The notes beneath the pieces were generated by a model. That model was not told where the DNA came from, did not search any database, and saw nothing but the letters and a program-made list of their open reading frames with translations. 64,000 nt of DNA from NCBI GenBank assembly GCA_022410635.1, contig JAJVDF010000133.1, forward strand, positions 1,637,875-1,701,874, given 5' to 3'. Shown in pieces: positions 1 through 10,690 of this stretch. The translations under genes were made by a program, and so were the position numbers. Position 1 is the first letter of the stretch; the number at the start of each line of letters is the position of its first letter. This stretch comes from Tretioscincus oriximinensis (lineage: Eukaryota > Chordata > Lepidosauria > Squamata > Gymnophthalmidae).

Positions 1-161
1 TCTCCCTGTCCTCCCAGAGTGACTGGGTTTGCCTGGATTCAGCCTCTGTCTCCTGTGATCCCACACCTTCCGAGAAAGCCACTCGTCAAGCCTGTTAACA
101 GACCTTAACAGCAAATACCCTCCACCAAAGCAAAGCCCCACCTTCCTTTGCACCCAAGTAC

Positions 162-582
162 CTCTCCTCTCCACACGGGGTCCATGTGCACGGCCCCCAC
201 CTCCAAAGAACAGGTCGAAGATGTCCATTGGGGGGCCGAAGCCTCCTCTGCCCCCCAAACCCCCTTCTTTCATGGCCCGCTCCCCACCACGGTCATAAAG
301 TGACCTTTTGTGGGGATCTGACAACACTTCATAGGCCTGCGAAATCTGCTTAAACTGGAGAAGGAGGGAGAGAAAGGGGGGGGCATTAATGCATGGCCTG
401 TAGCTTCACCCCCCCCCCACCCCTGGCCACCGTTTACCATCTTGACCTACCCGTTCCCCCTCTGTGGGGTTCTTGTCGGGGTGGTACCTCAGGGCCAGCC
501 GCCGATACGCCCGCTTGATCTCCTCCATGGTTGCACAGGGCTTGACTCCCAGCAAGTCGTAGTAGCCCGTTTCTTTCACCAT
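162..582 (-). CDS. DNAJA4/DNAJA1-like type I J-protein, 5' coding exons (partial)
   Basis: This is the N-terminal part of a cytosolic DNAJA co-chaperone, which stimulates Hsp70 ATPase and delivers unfolded clients. Coding exon A runs 582 to 451 (44 codons, from an ATG in the context AAGATGG, ending GEGER-like before a GTAGGT donor). Coding exon B runs 354 to 162 after a CTCCAG acceptor. Together they give about 108 residues: a complete J domain starting [13 protein letters not shown], with the HPD motif at residues 34-36, then [12 protein letters not shown], and a Gly/Phe-rich region with [13 protein letters not shown]. The zinc-finger and client-binding exons lie beyond the left edge. Residues such as EEIK and SDP favour DNAJA4, while FKQIS matches DNAJA1. 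The linkage to NES/HDGF suggests a duplicate of DNAJA4 rather than DNAJA4 itself. The family is certain; the exact orthology is inference. Confidence 0.9.
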
Positions 583-3060
583 CTTGTCTTCTACGTTCCC
601 TGGAGCAGAGAACCGGGAAAGCAGCTGAGTGCTTAGACCTCGGGCCCAGAAGAACCCCTCTGCCTTGCTGTACCAACCTTCAAACCAGCCTCCAGCCCAG
701 AGGGAAAATCCACAGGTAGAGAAAGACCCAAGCACGCACTGGGANCAGATCTGGTGCTCTTTCAGGCTCTTTTCCTCCTTCCTTGCTCGCCGTGGAGACA
801 CTCCTGCCAGTCAGCCAGCCACCTTCTGCAATGCTGGCCGACGGGAGCTGCTTTCAGACCCACAGGCTTCTAACTGAAAGGGTTCCCAGAGTGCTAACTG
901 GCTGGAAGGCGTGGGGCGTGAGCCTGACTCCCAAAGTGCTTATTACCTGGCCTGCCCCACAGGATGAGTGTGTGTTGCTTTTAAGTCCTGTAGGGCGTGG
1001 AGATGGTAGCTGCCACCACCAAAGCCCATAGCAGACCTGCTTGTCAGCTTTCTCCTCTTTTCTCCCCTCCTAAGTCACTTCCTGGGCCCACCCTGCATGT
1101 GCTCCAACGGTTTCAGCTGCCAGCTGGCAGGGCAGACTAGCCCTGTTCTTGGCAAGGGGTCTTAGTGGGCCACCATGTCCTACACAATGCCTGCTTGCCA
1201 GCCTCGTCCCACTAAAGACAGGAAGGCGTGGTTCTGTGGGCTCAGGCTGTGGTCCCACAATCACCAGGGGACACCAGTGCTTCTTAGCTGGCAGAAAGTG
1301 TCGCTTCCATGCCAGCTGGGCAGCAAGCCTCCTTGAGTGAATGTGACACCCTCCCGGACACAGCAGCAGAAACCAGCACTTCAGAGGGTGTGGGGAGCAG
1401 GTAGGGTCCCTCGCCAGAAGCCCCAACCCAAGTCAACCTGTCCTGCTGCTTCATCCCGGGCAGCACCCACGCCTCAGTCCTGGCTGTCAAGCAGGAAAAG
1501 TAGCTGAGCTGCCCTGTCAGCTGTTTTGGAAGCAGCCACGCAGGAAGCACAGTCCCTCCGCTGGCGAGGGGTGTGCCTTTACTCAGCGGTGTGAAAGCAG
1601 CAGGTAGGATCACTGGACTGGCAAAGTCTGGAGTCCCTTTAATGCCCTGGAGGAGCCGACNCGACGCAGGGGATGACGGGGTGTGGGGAAAGCCACCCTG
1701 TCTGGGCTGTGAACTCATCTGTTGAGGAGGCAGGGATTGGAAGCATCTCTGGAGGCCCCTTGAGGTTCCCAAGAGCCCATCCAAGGGAGGAAGCGGGCGA
1801 TGGAGAGCCCAGGGGGGTGGGCCTGACCTGAGGACTTTGCAGGTGCCCTGCTGACACAGCCAATGCAGGGCTGGGGAAGGGCCCGGGGCCCAAGGTGACC
1901 AAGCAGGCCACAAGGACGCTCAGCCCTCGGATGTCTTGCTGGCAAGATCCATGCAGGGATTTGGGGCCTGAGGATCCTGGGCAGTGGAAACGCCTGAGAG
2001 CGGCTTCCCAGGCTGATTTGTCCTGAGTCAGCAGCAGCAGCAGCGCTTCCTTTGATCTCTGGGACAAAGCTNGGTGTGAAGAGCCGCTCGGGGTCAAAGC
2101 GGCACCCGGGGGCAGCAGGCACAGGACTCGCCCCTGTGGCTTGGCAGCTTCCTCTCTTTGGCGCTGCGTACCACAACGGCAAGGCTGTTTATCTCGGGAG
2201 CAGCAGCATCGCTTCGTCTCCTTTGCCTTTGGAAAAACTTCCAAGCGACTGGCCCGAGGCGCCCGGTGCCAGCCCTCTGCCTTCCGGAGTAACTCCTACA
2301 CCCCTGTGTGGCCCTCGCTGTTGCCAAGCTGGTGCCCGGTGTAGCACGCAGGCTCTACTGGCACATTACAGGGAGCTTCTTGCGCCAGCTGGGCAGGGCG
2401 ACGTTGTACAGCGGCGACTCCCCGGGAGCGTCTCTCCTGGCTCCTCGGGACGGGGTCCCTCAGCACAGCGGGCGAGAGCCAGATCGCCCCGCCAGCAGGT
2501 CCGGGGAGGCGCTCGGCAGCAGCCCCCAATCTCCCGGAGAGGCCTACAGGAAGCAGCTCATCTCACCCCGTGCGGGAAAGCAGCGAGGAGGGAAAGCTGA
2601 AGCCTTCCAGCTCCCGGGGGCTGCGCAGGCCAGTGGAACCCACGGGCGTTATGCTTGCTGGCAGCCCCGCCGCGAAGCTGAAGCGCCGGCTGGCCAGATT
2701 CCTTCTTGTGCGCTCCTGGTGAGCCGCCCGGGACGCTTCCGCAGCGCCGAGTCCGAGGGGTCCCTCCCGCCCTGCCCGAGAGGTTGCCAGGGCGTCCCGG
2801 GGAGGGCAGGAGGCGCGGGCAGGCACCAGGGCCCTGGAGCCCGCGGGCAGGCAAGCCCGGCTGATGCGCCAGTGGCCATCGCGGGCGAAAAGGAGGCAGC
2901 GGGTGAAGCCCCTCGCGCCCTCCCCAGGAACCACCACCCCCCCCTGACTGCCGGGAGGGACCAGACGGCCGCTCCGGTCCACCCGCGACACTCACCCGCC
3001 GCCGCCACCGCGCCGCGCCCGCCGCCCCTATCGCGTCTCACAGAAACGCGCTCCGCTTGC
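583..3060 (-). other. DNAJA-like gene 5' UTR exons and first intron
   Basis: A CTGCTCCAG acceptor on the minus strand ends at 600, so 17 bases of 5' UTR (583-599) precede the ATG. A strong GTGAGT donor on the minus strand at 2990-2995, inside a CpG island, is the natural partner, giving a non-coding first exon from 2996 up to about 3050. Human DNAJA1 also has a non-coding first exon. The intron (600-2995) holds no recognisable repeat or gene; its long open frames are in GC-rich sequence and show no family similarity. The splice pairing is predicted, not shown. Confidence 0.55.
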
Positions 3061-3450
3061 GACGGGGCCAGCCGCGCCCCCTCCTATTGGCCGCTCGCCA
3101 TTCGTCATCCTGCGGCCCGCCTTCCCAGTCGCCCTAGTTACGCTAACCTGACAGGCAGCTCCGGTCCCGCCTACCTCCAGCCCCGTTTCAGTGGGGGGGA
3201 GGACTCGTCGCGCGCGCGCGGATGGGGAATGGGACTGCGCGCTGGTGCCACGCAGCGGCCCGTTCCGCGGGGTTGGCTCATTGGACGGCGGTGCCAGCCT
3301 CTCAGAAAACGCGGCTCCTCCTGGCGTGGGCTGTGGCTGCACTGCGTCTGCGCGCGCCCCCCGTCCCTATGCCGCCCCCCCCCCCCCAGGAGGAAGGCCC
3401 ACGTGATCTGGGCGAGAAAGAGCGCCAGGAGACGGCCCGCCTTCTCCCCC
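2600..3450. promoter_or_regulatory. CpG-island promoter of the DNAJA-like gene
   Basis: The stretch is dense in CpG and GC boxes. It contains ATTGG on the plus strand at about 3083-3088 (CCAAT on the minus strand) just upstream of the predicted DNAJA first exon. Two more inverted CCAAT boxes lie near 3274-3283 and an E-box CACGTG near 3400. No TATA box is evident. Sites on both sides of the putative start leave room for divergent transcription, but no gene was recognised on the plus strand. Confidence 0.6.
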
Positions 3451-3576
3451 CGGCCCGGTCCACCTGCTGAGCAGTGGGGCCTTCCTTGGCGGAGGCTTTG
3501 AGCTCAGTGGCTGCAGCGACTCCAGAATTCCCACGCGGAGGCTTCCCAAGAGGGGCTCCCGGCGCGCGTTTGCACA

Positions 3577-3880
3577 GGCACGAATGGCTCAGTCGCTTAG
3601 GAAACGGTCTCTCACCTGGGAGATGGGGTTTGGAGGCCCTGTATGGGACGTGGGGAGGGCTGAGCACCTTCTAGCCTTCAGCTCCAGCCAACCCAGCTAT
3701 TCGAAAGCAAGAACTGCAAGAAATTGCAACTGACTGCAAGTAGATGCATGGGAACCACCAGAGCCTGGTGGGTAAGATAGAATAGATAGACAGCCTGGTG
3801 CGGAAGAAAGCTGCTTTGAGTCCCTTTGAAAGGTGAGAAAAGCCGGGTATAAGAACCCAGTTCTTCATGTTCTTCCTCTT
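3577..3880 (+). repeat. tRNA-derived SINE (TTC-tail family), copy 1
   Basis: The 5' part has a tRNA-like A box (TGGCTCAGTCG) and a degenerate B box (GGGTTTGGAGGCC). The body contains the family core GAACTGCAAGAAATTGCAAC and ends in GAACCCAGTTCTTC. Six other copies in the window (near 7.7, 30.2, 31.2, 32.6, 37.3 and 41.0 kb) share the same layout. This copy sits at the shore of the DNAJA CpG island. Confidence 0.85.
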
Positions 3881-4112
3881 TGAAAGGGAGGGTCGCAAGC
3901 TGAGTACAGTGAAGGACGTAAAAGGCGAATCTGTCTACTCTCAGCAGCAGGCGAAAGAGGCAGCACTGAATAGGCTTCATCAGGAAGGCGAAAGGGGCAC
4001 AAATTTCTTGCAGCTAAAATTAAAACACCCCTGGGCTGGGGGCAGCAGGTGAGTACAGAGTAAACTAGTGACCCAAGGATTTTGGAACACATCAGAGATC
4101 CACGTGGGCCAC

Positions 4113-4511
4113 TAAGAACATAAGAACATAAGAAGAGCCATACTGGATCAGGCCACAGCCCATCGAGTCCAGCATTCTGTGTCACACAAAGGCCCACCAG
4201 ATGCACCTGGGCAGTCCGAACAGAGGTAAGCAAAATATGCTGCTCCTGTTCGTGACTCCCTGCAAATGGTATTTCAAAAGTCCTGCCTGTTGCTCCATCC
4301 CGGAGGCTACATCCAGACAACTATCTTAGTATCCATTTATACCCTTAGTGTCCATAAACCTGTCTAGTCCTGTCTTGAAACTATCCAAGCTGTTAGCTAC
4401 CACTACCTCTTCAGGAAGTAAATTCCACAGGCCGATGACCCTCTGGGTGAAAAAATACTTCCCTTTGGCTGTGCTCAGACCTGCTAATTTGAAAGGTTTA
4501 GTTCTAGTTCA
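4113..4511 (-). mobile_element. CR1 LINE 3' fragment
   Basis: On the minus strand this ends in the CR1 tail (TTCTTATGTTCTTATGTTCTTA). It carries the conserved 3' untranslated block with GGACTTGATGGGCTGTGGCC-type sequence and the GACTAGACAGGTTTATGGAC segment. It is a 5'-truncated, dead copy, as is usual for CR1. Confidence 0.85.
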
Positions 4512-4545
4512 TCAAAGACCCAGGGATTCATGGGGCTTTGGTGAG

Positions 4546-5235
4546 GATAAGAACATAGGAACTTAAGAGGAGCCCTGATGAATCAGGCCGCAGTACATGT
4601 GGTCCAGCCTTCTGTCTCCGACATTGGCCCACCAATTGCACCTGGGCAGTCTGGGACAGAATACAGCAAAGCCTCCACCTGTTCCTGACGTCCTGCAAAT
4701 GGCATTTCAAGACTCCTGCCTGTTGCTCCATCTCAGAGGCAGCATCAAGACATCCTTAGCTTCTATGGACTTCTCTAATCCTCTCTTAAAGCTACCTGGG
4801 TTTTATCCAGCTACCACCAGCTCTTCTGGAAGTAAATTCGAAAGGCTGATGACCCTCTAGGTCAGACCTGGGCAAGGGGCGGCCCGAGGGCCACATGCGG
4901 CCCTCCTACTGTCTCTGACCGGCCCGGCCCTCTTAGCTCAGAGTTATATACAGTATTGGGTAGAACTGAGTTAACTATATTAATCCGGCCCTCTAAAACC
5001 ACCCCAATTTCTCATGCGGCCCCTTGGAAAAAATTAATTGCCCACCCCTGCTCTAGGTGAATCACTCTTCTGCCCCTCAGTTTCAAGGAATGCCCCCTGG
5101 TCTTAGTGTTGAGCAATAAAGAAAACATTTTTTATCTATACACTTTGATCTGATCACCTCCCAAATGTCATCTTTCGAGGCTGAAGAGTCCCAGACATTG
5201 CAGCCGGATTTCCTAAGGGATCCCCATCGAGGCAC
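4546..5235 (-). mobile_element. Older CR1 LINE fragment split by a hAT element
   Basis: A more diverged CR1 3' region (4546-4854) continues after the hAT insertion (5059-5235, with the AATAAAGAAAACATTTTTT-like and GAGGCTGAAGAGTCCCAGAC segments). The continuity across 4863-5050 shows that the DNA transposon landed inside the CR1. Confidence 0.75.
4863..5050 (+). mobile_element. 188-bp hAT-type MITE, copy 1
   Basis: The element starts CAGACCTGGGCAA and ends TTGCCCACCCCTG, an imperfect terminal inverted repeat of about 13 bp typical of hAT elements. It is flanked by a perfect 8-bp target duplication CTCTAGGT (4855-4862 and 5051-5058). It has no coding capacity. Two further copies of exactly the same length lie at 33149 and 53242. 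Confidence 0.93.
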
Positions 5236-5284
5236 CGTTTATGTTTGGATCTCTTTTCCCCAAACGCAACCACCTCTGATTTGT

Positions 5285-5505
5285 TTTTTATTTATATAAA
5301 GGGAGTTACCTTTACAACATATATTTAATTTCTTTCAATCAAGGGTGACTCGCATAGCTTTTTTGTTGCCTTCTCCACAACTGTGACCGGCCCAAGATCA
5401 CCCAGGGAGGAGGGAAGGAGCCCAAGAGAAGTGTGTGGAATCAAACCGGAAGGCTAGCAGGTAGGAGTCCCAACATTGTAACCATTACACCAAACTGGCT
5501 CCTGC
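5285..5505 (-). repeat. Sauria-SINE-like element, copy 1
   Basis: In minus orientation it begins with the GCCAGTTTGGTGTAATGGTT tRNA-like head, followed by GGTTTGATTCC (B box) and the GGTGATCTTGGGCC block. The 3' end is diverged and lacks a clean AAATA tail. Confidence 0.75.
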
Positions 5506-6059
5506 TTAAATTCTGTCTTTTACAGATCAAGGAAAATCAGTCCCTTGGTGCTATTTCCTTGTTACAGTAAAAAATTAGGATTTTGGAAACGTGTTAAAGC
5601 TTGACAAAAGAGTTTGTTCTGTAAAAGTGGTTTCTTGAAAAGCACTTTAACCAAAGTATCACGGCCCCCAATATAAGAGCTGCAGGGTGTTGTACCAAAG
5701 TAAAAAGAAAAATCCCCTTGACTGTAAGACTCTCGGCCAGTCCTGTGATAAAACAAATGTCACGATTCTTTTTACAAATTGATCCATTCGTGCCCACCCC
5801 TGCACCAATTGCCTTCATACAATTCTTTGCTGTTTTAGTGAGAAGATGGAAAGCGACGAAACCAATGTTTGTACTTGGGTTGTAATCTTCTCAGGCCCTG
5901 TGCCCTAACCCAGTCCTTATTCTGGGCTATATCTTGGGTCAGAGCTTGGCCATCCACATGCCAGGGCAGACTAGCATATAGAAAGAGAGGCCAGAATAAG
6001 GCTCCAGTGGCTCTGCGGCCAGAACATATTGCTTCACCTGCGACTGATTTTCAGGCTTG

Positions 6060-6497
6060 TCATAGAATCATAGGATCATAGAGTTGGAAGGGACCTCCAG
6101 GGTCATCAGGTCCAACCCCCTGTTCAATGCAAGATTCATTAAACCATCCCAGACAGATCTCTGTTTGAAGACTTCCAGGGAAGGCAAACTCACCACCCCC
6201 TGTGGCAAACTGTTCCACTGGTTTATCACCCTGACTGCTAGAAAGTTTTTTTTCTGATATCTAATCTAAATCTCCTCCCTTGCAGTTTCATTCCATTGTT
6301 TCTAGTCCCTCCATGTGCTAATGAGAACAGTGCTGATCCCTCTGCTCTGTGAAAAGCCCTTCAGATATTTGTAGACAGTTATCAGGTCTCCTCTCAGTCT
6401 TCTCTTTTGCAGACTAAACATCCCTAGATCCTTTAACCGTTCCTCATAGGACATGGTTTCCGGACCACTCACCATCCTTGCTGCTCCACTTTAATCG
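6060..6497 (-). mobile_element. CR1 LINE 3' end, ATTCTATGA-tail subfamily
   Basis: On the minus strand it ends in CTATGATTCTATGA repeats after GGTCCCTTCCAACTCTATGA, a CR1 3' end different from the TTCTTATG type seen elsewhere here. A second copy is at 33552. Confidence 0.8.
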
Positions 6498-7659
6498 CAG
6501 CCTTGAATCTGGCCACGAGGTGGCGCCTTCTACCCTCTTCATAAGTACTCATCAGCTGTCAGCTTTGCCCAGGGCCCCGTGTCAATGTCCGGGTTCTTAA
6601 AATAATTTGAGGCTGCGGGGTCTAAAAGCAGCCGTGGCTAAGTGTGCATAGGGGGTTGGTCCCTTTCACCTTCAGCATGCAGAGGGAAGAGACTGCAGTG
6701 AGGGTCTCTGCGTGCAGGTTGAAATCGTGCAGAATTCTAACAGAAGCCGCAGGATTCAAAAGCTTCTGGGTCCCACCTAAGAATGATTTCTTAGAGGAAG
6801 AGTGGAGCTGTAACTTCCTGCCTCTGCCCCCTGGTCCCCCTGCCTTCCAGGTGCCTCCTGCCTTTGCTACGCATTCGTTTCCCACAAAACCCATTCGCAG
6901 AGTCCAAGGGACAGGAGCACAATTAATGTTTGTGTACCTACTGAATTTCTGAAAGAATGAGTTAAAATATATATATATATTTAGGATTCTTTATTTTACT
7001 CTGATGATTCCATCTGTGAGAGGGGGGGGGGGGGGGGGGAAGCAGGAAAACCTCCCAGTGAATCACAGTTAGTTTATTCTTCCTCTTCTCTTCCTTGGAA
7101 TAATGGCATTTGCAGGCCCATCCAGCCAGACGTTACTCAGAGCCTGTGGCCTGATGTCATCCCATTATCTGGAAAGGGGGGGGGGGAAGAGGGAAGGAGC
7201 CCAAGAGGGAGCCAGGCAGAGATGAAAGAGAAACAGCTCTGGCTTCCCACGGGTTGATTTGCACAGGAGTTTTTGCTTGGTTTTGTGCAGTTGCTGAAAA
7301 GACTGGTTTAAAAATAAACCTGTCTGGCATCTTCAACTGAGCCTGTTTGCAATGATCACTTAGCTCTGGGCTACAGCAACTGATTAAGGTCTGATCCTGG
7401 TACAAAGGATCAAGAGGGACAGCATGGGGTGTCCTGCCTCCTGAGCCCATCGCCACTGTTCTGCAAACATGAGAAATTGCATGGACTAAGCAGTTTAATC
7501 AGTTCTTCCNCGGAGCACCGTTATCAGGGCGCTTCACTAGGGAGCTCTGAGTGGAGAAGACGTGTTTGCTGTGGCTAAGCATTGTGGCATCTGTAGTCTA
7601 AGGAGGGGCTTATGCAGCCAGGATGTGTCTGCAGGTAGTGACTTTGCTTAATTAGCAAA
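6498..7659. other. Intergenic DNA, no gene seen
   Basis: This is unique-looking sequence with a short TA repeat (about 6967-6982), a run of about 18 G (7022-7039) and another G run near 7176. A CTCF-like motif lies at 6513-6526. No exon or known repeat was recognised. Confidence 0.5.
6513..6526 (+). promoter_or_regulatory. CTCF-like motif
   Basis: CCACGAGGTGGCGC matches the CTCF core CCASYAGRKGGCRC at 13 of 14 positions by eye. It is a motif match only; binding is not shown. Confidence 0.3.
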
Positions 7660-7962
7660 GGCATGGATAGCTCAGTTGCTTAGGAATTGTCTCTCGTCTG
7701 GGAGATCGGGTTTCTAAGCCCTGTGTCGGACGTGGGGAGGGGTGAGCACCTTCCACTAGCTGTAGCTCTGGTCAACCCAGCTATTCGAAAGCAGGAACTG
7801 CAAGAAATTGCAACTGACTGCAAGTAGATACATGGGAACCACCAGAATCTGGTGGGGAAGATAGAATGTCAGCCTTCGGGCAAAATACCCTTGTAAGCCG
7901 CTTTGAGTCCCTTTGAAAGGTGAGAAAAGCGGGGTATAAGAACCCAGTTCTTCTTTTTCTTA
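7660..7962 (+). repeat. tRNA-derived SINE (TTC-tail family), copy 2
   Basis: This is a full-length copy with A box TAGCTCAGTTG, B-box-like GGGTTTCTAAGCC, the GCAAGAAATTGCAACTGACT core and a CCCAGTTCTTCTTTTTCTT tail. Confidence 0.87.
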
Positions 7963-9908
7963 ATTATAACTAAGGTCCTAGAGACTTTAAGCCAGAAGCG
8001 AGACTTGGAAATCTTTAAATCTGGAAATCTGGACATATAAGGAGAGCTTCTGTGCTCTTAACCAGGAGAAGAAGGTGGGGCTGAGTCCCAAACCTTTCTG
8101 AATCTCCTTTACTATTTGAGCACCAGGGGACCAACCTGTAGGGAAGAATAAACCAGCTGTTCTGGGCCTGCCTCTGCCCCACTTCAAAGAGCTCCCATTT
8201 CCTGACAGCTCTAGCCCTGTAACACTACCCAGGCAGACAGTTGGCAACCAGCTGGTGTGAAAATAGCTCCGTCTCCTTGGTGGAGCTGGCAAATTGGGAT
8301 CCTCTCTTGGATTCCTCTTGTCATCTGTGGAACGTGAAAGGAAGCTGGCCGGCTGGCTGGTTGGAGTATCCCCACTGCGCTGGACAATTTTGGTCAGACT
8401 AAAGGCTGGGAGCGGGAGGGGTCAGGAGAAATAAGACTCCTGCTTCCCTTCTTCGCATGAGGCATGTAGATGAAGCCGCCATCAGTCCACATGAAGGTGG
8501 ATGGTGCCCACCTGGATATAAGGAAGGAGGTACCATAGGCTGTGCCACAGAGAGAGCAGTGAGGAAACAAAGTTGCTTCTTCTGAGAAGTGGGCAGGATT
8601 CAGTCCCATAACATTCCATTTGCCTTCCTTTTGGATATTCCAAGCAAGATGCCAGCTTAAGAATTGCTGAAAATAAGTCTGAAACATTGCAGTCAAGATT
8701 CCTCGTTCCTTGAGGAGCCACAAGCAAGATGCCACATGGCATAGTGCGCAGGGCACCCCCTTCCCCACAGAAACAAGCCTCCTGGCACATGCCTGCCCCT
8801 TGCCCTCCCCACCTTCCAAGCCAGGGACACCTGCTGCCCTACAATCCTGTGCCTGACTCACTCCCCAGGGAGGCCCATGTGGTGCAGCTGAACTGCCCAG
8901 CCCCTTCCAGGGAGTCCAGGCATCCAAGGGTGGGATTCCATTCCATGCATATTGCTGCCCCACAGAGGGCCAGCTGTTCCCTCAGCCCTGGAAGCTGCTT
9001 CCCCTACCTTCCCAGTCGCAGACACAGAAATAGAAACCTGTGCTATGGATACTGGGGGTCCAAGGAGGCACCAAGATGTGCTCCCAATGCTTTCCCTCCC
9101 TCCTGATCTACCAGTTTTACCTTGACGGAGAGACCCCGAAAGCCATTGGCTCTGCAGGAGACATGGTCTCCGGGGCTTGGTGTCTCTGGCTGGGCTGGAA
9201 TAGGCCTTCCCTGAGTGGCCGGCCACATGCCCCATTGGCAGGCCCGCCTAGCAGGACTCGGAGGCTTCTGCCAGAAGGTAACCACTGAGCCAGGAAGTGG
9301 GAACCTCTGCCCCGGGTCCCCCTCCTTCCAGGTGCCTCCTGCCTTTGCTATGCCTTCCTTTAGAGAGCTTTAATCACAGCTGCTTTGGCAGGAAAATCCC
9401 CGTTTACGCTGTTTGTTGATGCCAGGAACTTTCTCTTAGGCTAAGGGTTTGTCAGGTTTTGTGTCTGAAATCTACCTGAGGGGTTTATCTTCTTTTTCTG
9501 GAGCCAGACAAATCTGTGGTGGCAAATTCAAAAGTACAGTGAAGGAAACTGTTTCTTTTATCAACCCCTCACCTCCCCCTGTCTCCCGCTGATCGTTCAG
9601 GAATTGGCCCTTTTATTCCCTTCAGCTGGATTTTAAGGAGAACAGGAGCTGGGTTTGTTGCTTTCGTGTGGACATCCTTAACTGCAAGGAAACACATTGT
9701 CCTTGGCTTCACATCTTGGCCCAGAAGGCAAAGCCTAGAATGGTGGCACCTTTGCGTTTAGCCAGTTTGCTTGGCCACCTTGGTTCCTTGGGGGCTAAGA
9801 AGCAAGAGAACCTCCCTCTGGGATGGGGCAAAGGCCCAGCACAGGCTCAGCCGATGGGAAGGCCGGAAGCCCCAGCNCCCCCCACGCCTGCTGGGGCTTT
9901 ATGGAAGG
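7963..9908. other. Intergenic DNA, no gene seen
   Basis: GC-moderate unique sequence. Open frames up to 189 codons occur on the minus strand (8394-8963) but show no domain, family resemblance or plausible splice context, so no gene is called. Confidence 0.45.
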
Positions 9909-9915
9909 AAGAGGC

Positions 9916-10683
9916 TGTTGGGGTTAGCCATATAGGACATGTATTAATTAATTGGCATTAATATATCTGATATAAAATATACAAGGATTGACCTTTGCTA
10001 GCTCAAGAGAGGCCTGGGTGGAAATTTTTGAAAATCTCTGGAAACTCCATCCCCAGGAGGTAAACAGGAGAGGCCAAATCTCTCTTCCTGTCCTGAGGGC
10101 ATATCTCATTCAAGGAACCCTGCCAGACTAAAGGGCTTAATGACACCTATTGTGGCAAAAGGGCATTGATTGTTTTACTAGCCATGCACCTGGGCTAAAA
10201 CCATTAGCTGGATAGTGGCAGAAAGAGGAAACCCATTAAGCTGTATTCCCTGAGGTGAATCACAGTATTCCTGGACCTGGGAGGACAAACCAGGATAAAC
10301 GAAAGCTAAAAGGGTCAATCTTGTATCTTCCCACCATACCATATTTGGCATTTCCTACCACAGGCTGCACCTCCTTGGGAGGAGAGAAACGCATCACACA
10401 GGTGTCACAACCTGGGCACACCTCCGATCCGCCCTAACCCACATGTCTTGACCACCCCTTCTGACATCACTTAATTGATCCACGCCTTCTGATATTGAAG
10501 TCAATAAAAACCTCTGCACAGTTGTGTTCTGGGGTGTCTCATGACCCAATGAGCCTCCTGGATTACCTTTGATCCCAAGCTATGGTCTCCGTGTGAATTT
10601 ACTTTACACGTGTCTGCACGCTTTGGAACCAGCTACCTTAGACAAGCTAAGGAGCTGAATAACGTGGTAAGCGAACCCCTGTT
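9916..10683 (+). mobile_element. LTR-like element (solo LTR?), copy A
   Basis: About 768 bp beginning TGTTGGGGTTAGCC and ending GCGAACCCCTGTT, so the termini carry inverted GGGGTT/AACCCC. A 7-bp direct repeat AAGAGGC lies on both sides (9909-9915 and 10684-10690). An AATAAA signal sits at 10504-10509, about 175 bp from the 3' end, as in the R region of an LTR. There is no coding capacity. A related copy lies inverted at 12250-12940. The LTR identity is inferred from this layout. The end is not the canonical CA, so a non-autonomous DNA element is the alternative. Confidence 0.5.
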
Positions 10684-10690
10684 AAGAGGC

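Noticed and set aside
2308..3501. 397-codon open frame on the plus strand over the DNAJA CpG island
   Set aside because: GC-rich sequence has few stop codons; the translation is Pro/Arg/Ala-rich without any domain, and it overlaps a promoter and 5' UTR exon of the opposite strand.
7660..7730. tRNA genes suggested by A- and B-box-like sequences
   Set aside because: These are heads of tRNA-derived SINEs; the sequence continues into a shared SINE body and does not fold as a complete tRNA.
8394..8963. 189-codon open frame on the minus strand in the intergenic region
   Set aside because: No domain, no neighbouring exon with matching splice phase and no recognisable family; chance is sufficient.
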